Assembly (NCBI RefSeq): GCF_029581575.1 | Contig: NZ_CP089975.1 | Span: 124,001-188,000 of the forward strand | Origin: Moraxella nasibovis | GTDB lineage: Bacteria; Pseudomonadota; Gammaproteobacteria; Pseudomonadales; Moraxellaceae | Direction: 5' to 3' | DNA: 64,000 bases | Shown here: positions 63,002 to 64,000 of the stretch, piece after piece | Layout: every line of letters begins with the position of its first letter | Position numbering within the stretch: the first letter of the stretch is position 1 | Made by a program: the position numbers and the translations under genes | Notes under the pieces: generated by a model | The model's database searches: none | Told to the model about the DNA's origin: nothing | What the model saw: the letters and a program-made list of their open reading frames with translations, nothing else

Positions 63002-64000
<999 letters not shown>

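Overview
The window is 64 kb of chromosome from a gamma-proteobacterium, most likely a Moraxella species. This rests on the gene content (a rubredoxin/rubredoxin-reductase fusion, a dapA-lipoprotein-purC cluster, a HemO-type heme oxygenase, no visible sugar catabolism) and on AT-rich intergenic DNA with many small dispersed repeats. It was identified by reading, with no database search, so genus is probable and species unknown. No rRNA, tRNA, CRISPR array or prophage was seen.

Layout. 1-13 kb: core metabolism (tesB partial, plsB, pdxH, prlC with a small zinc-ribbon gene, glmS, rubredoxin reductase, hslO). 13.3-18.4 kb: a polar amino acid ABC transporter on the minus strand with one ATPase, three paralogous substrate-binding lipoproteins and two permeases, with terminator-like hairpins placed after the second and third binding proteins. 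18.8-24.5 kb: proA, two tandem Sel1-repeat proteins, an acyl-CoA dehydrogenase and aroE. 24.6-32.7 kb: pabC-mltG-tmk, a DegQ-type protease, dapA, a very short BamC-like lipoprotein, purC and small genes. 32.8-34.4 kb: two DUF2382 stress-type genes. 35.1-40.1 kb: rbfA-truB, an opacity-like outer-membrane protein, rpsO and pnp. 40.4-53 kb: PfkB kinase, UspA, TauD-like dioxygenase, APC permease, PepSY protein, an M16C peptidase, a Fur-box-flanked hemO/DUF454 pair, upp, an orphan PTS-IIC-like membrane protein and an MBL-fold hydrolase.

53.3-62 kb is the accessory region: a lone tyrosine recombinase converges on a complete type I restriction-modification locus (hsdM, hsdS, a promoterless extra hsdS half-cassette, hsdR). 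A 68-bp direct repeat occurs three times, once after each target-recognition domain, and a shorter repeat precedes each domain. The second and third recognition domains are therefore exchangeable cassettes. This is the best candidate for a system that changes its DNA specificity. Beyond it lie the formaldehyde-detoxification genes fghA and adhC, the latter cut by the window edge.

Two dispersed repeat families recur. One is a roughly 163-bp element with imperfect terminal inverted repeats; three near-complete copies sit 25-36 bp upstream of proA, the M16C peptidase gene and glmS. The other is a short GGGGCGAAA...TTTCGCCCC hairpin placed mostly just after gene ends.
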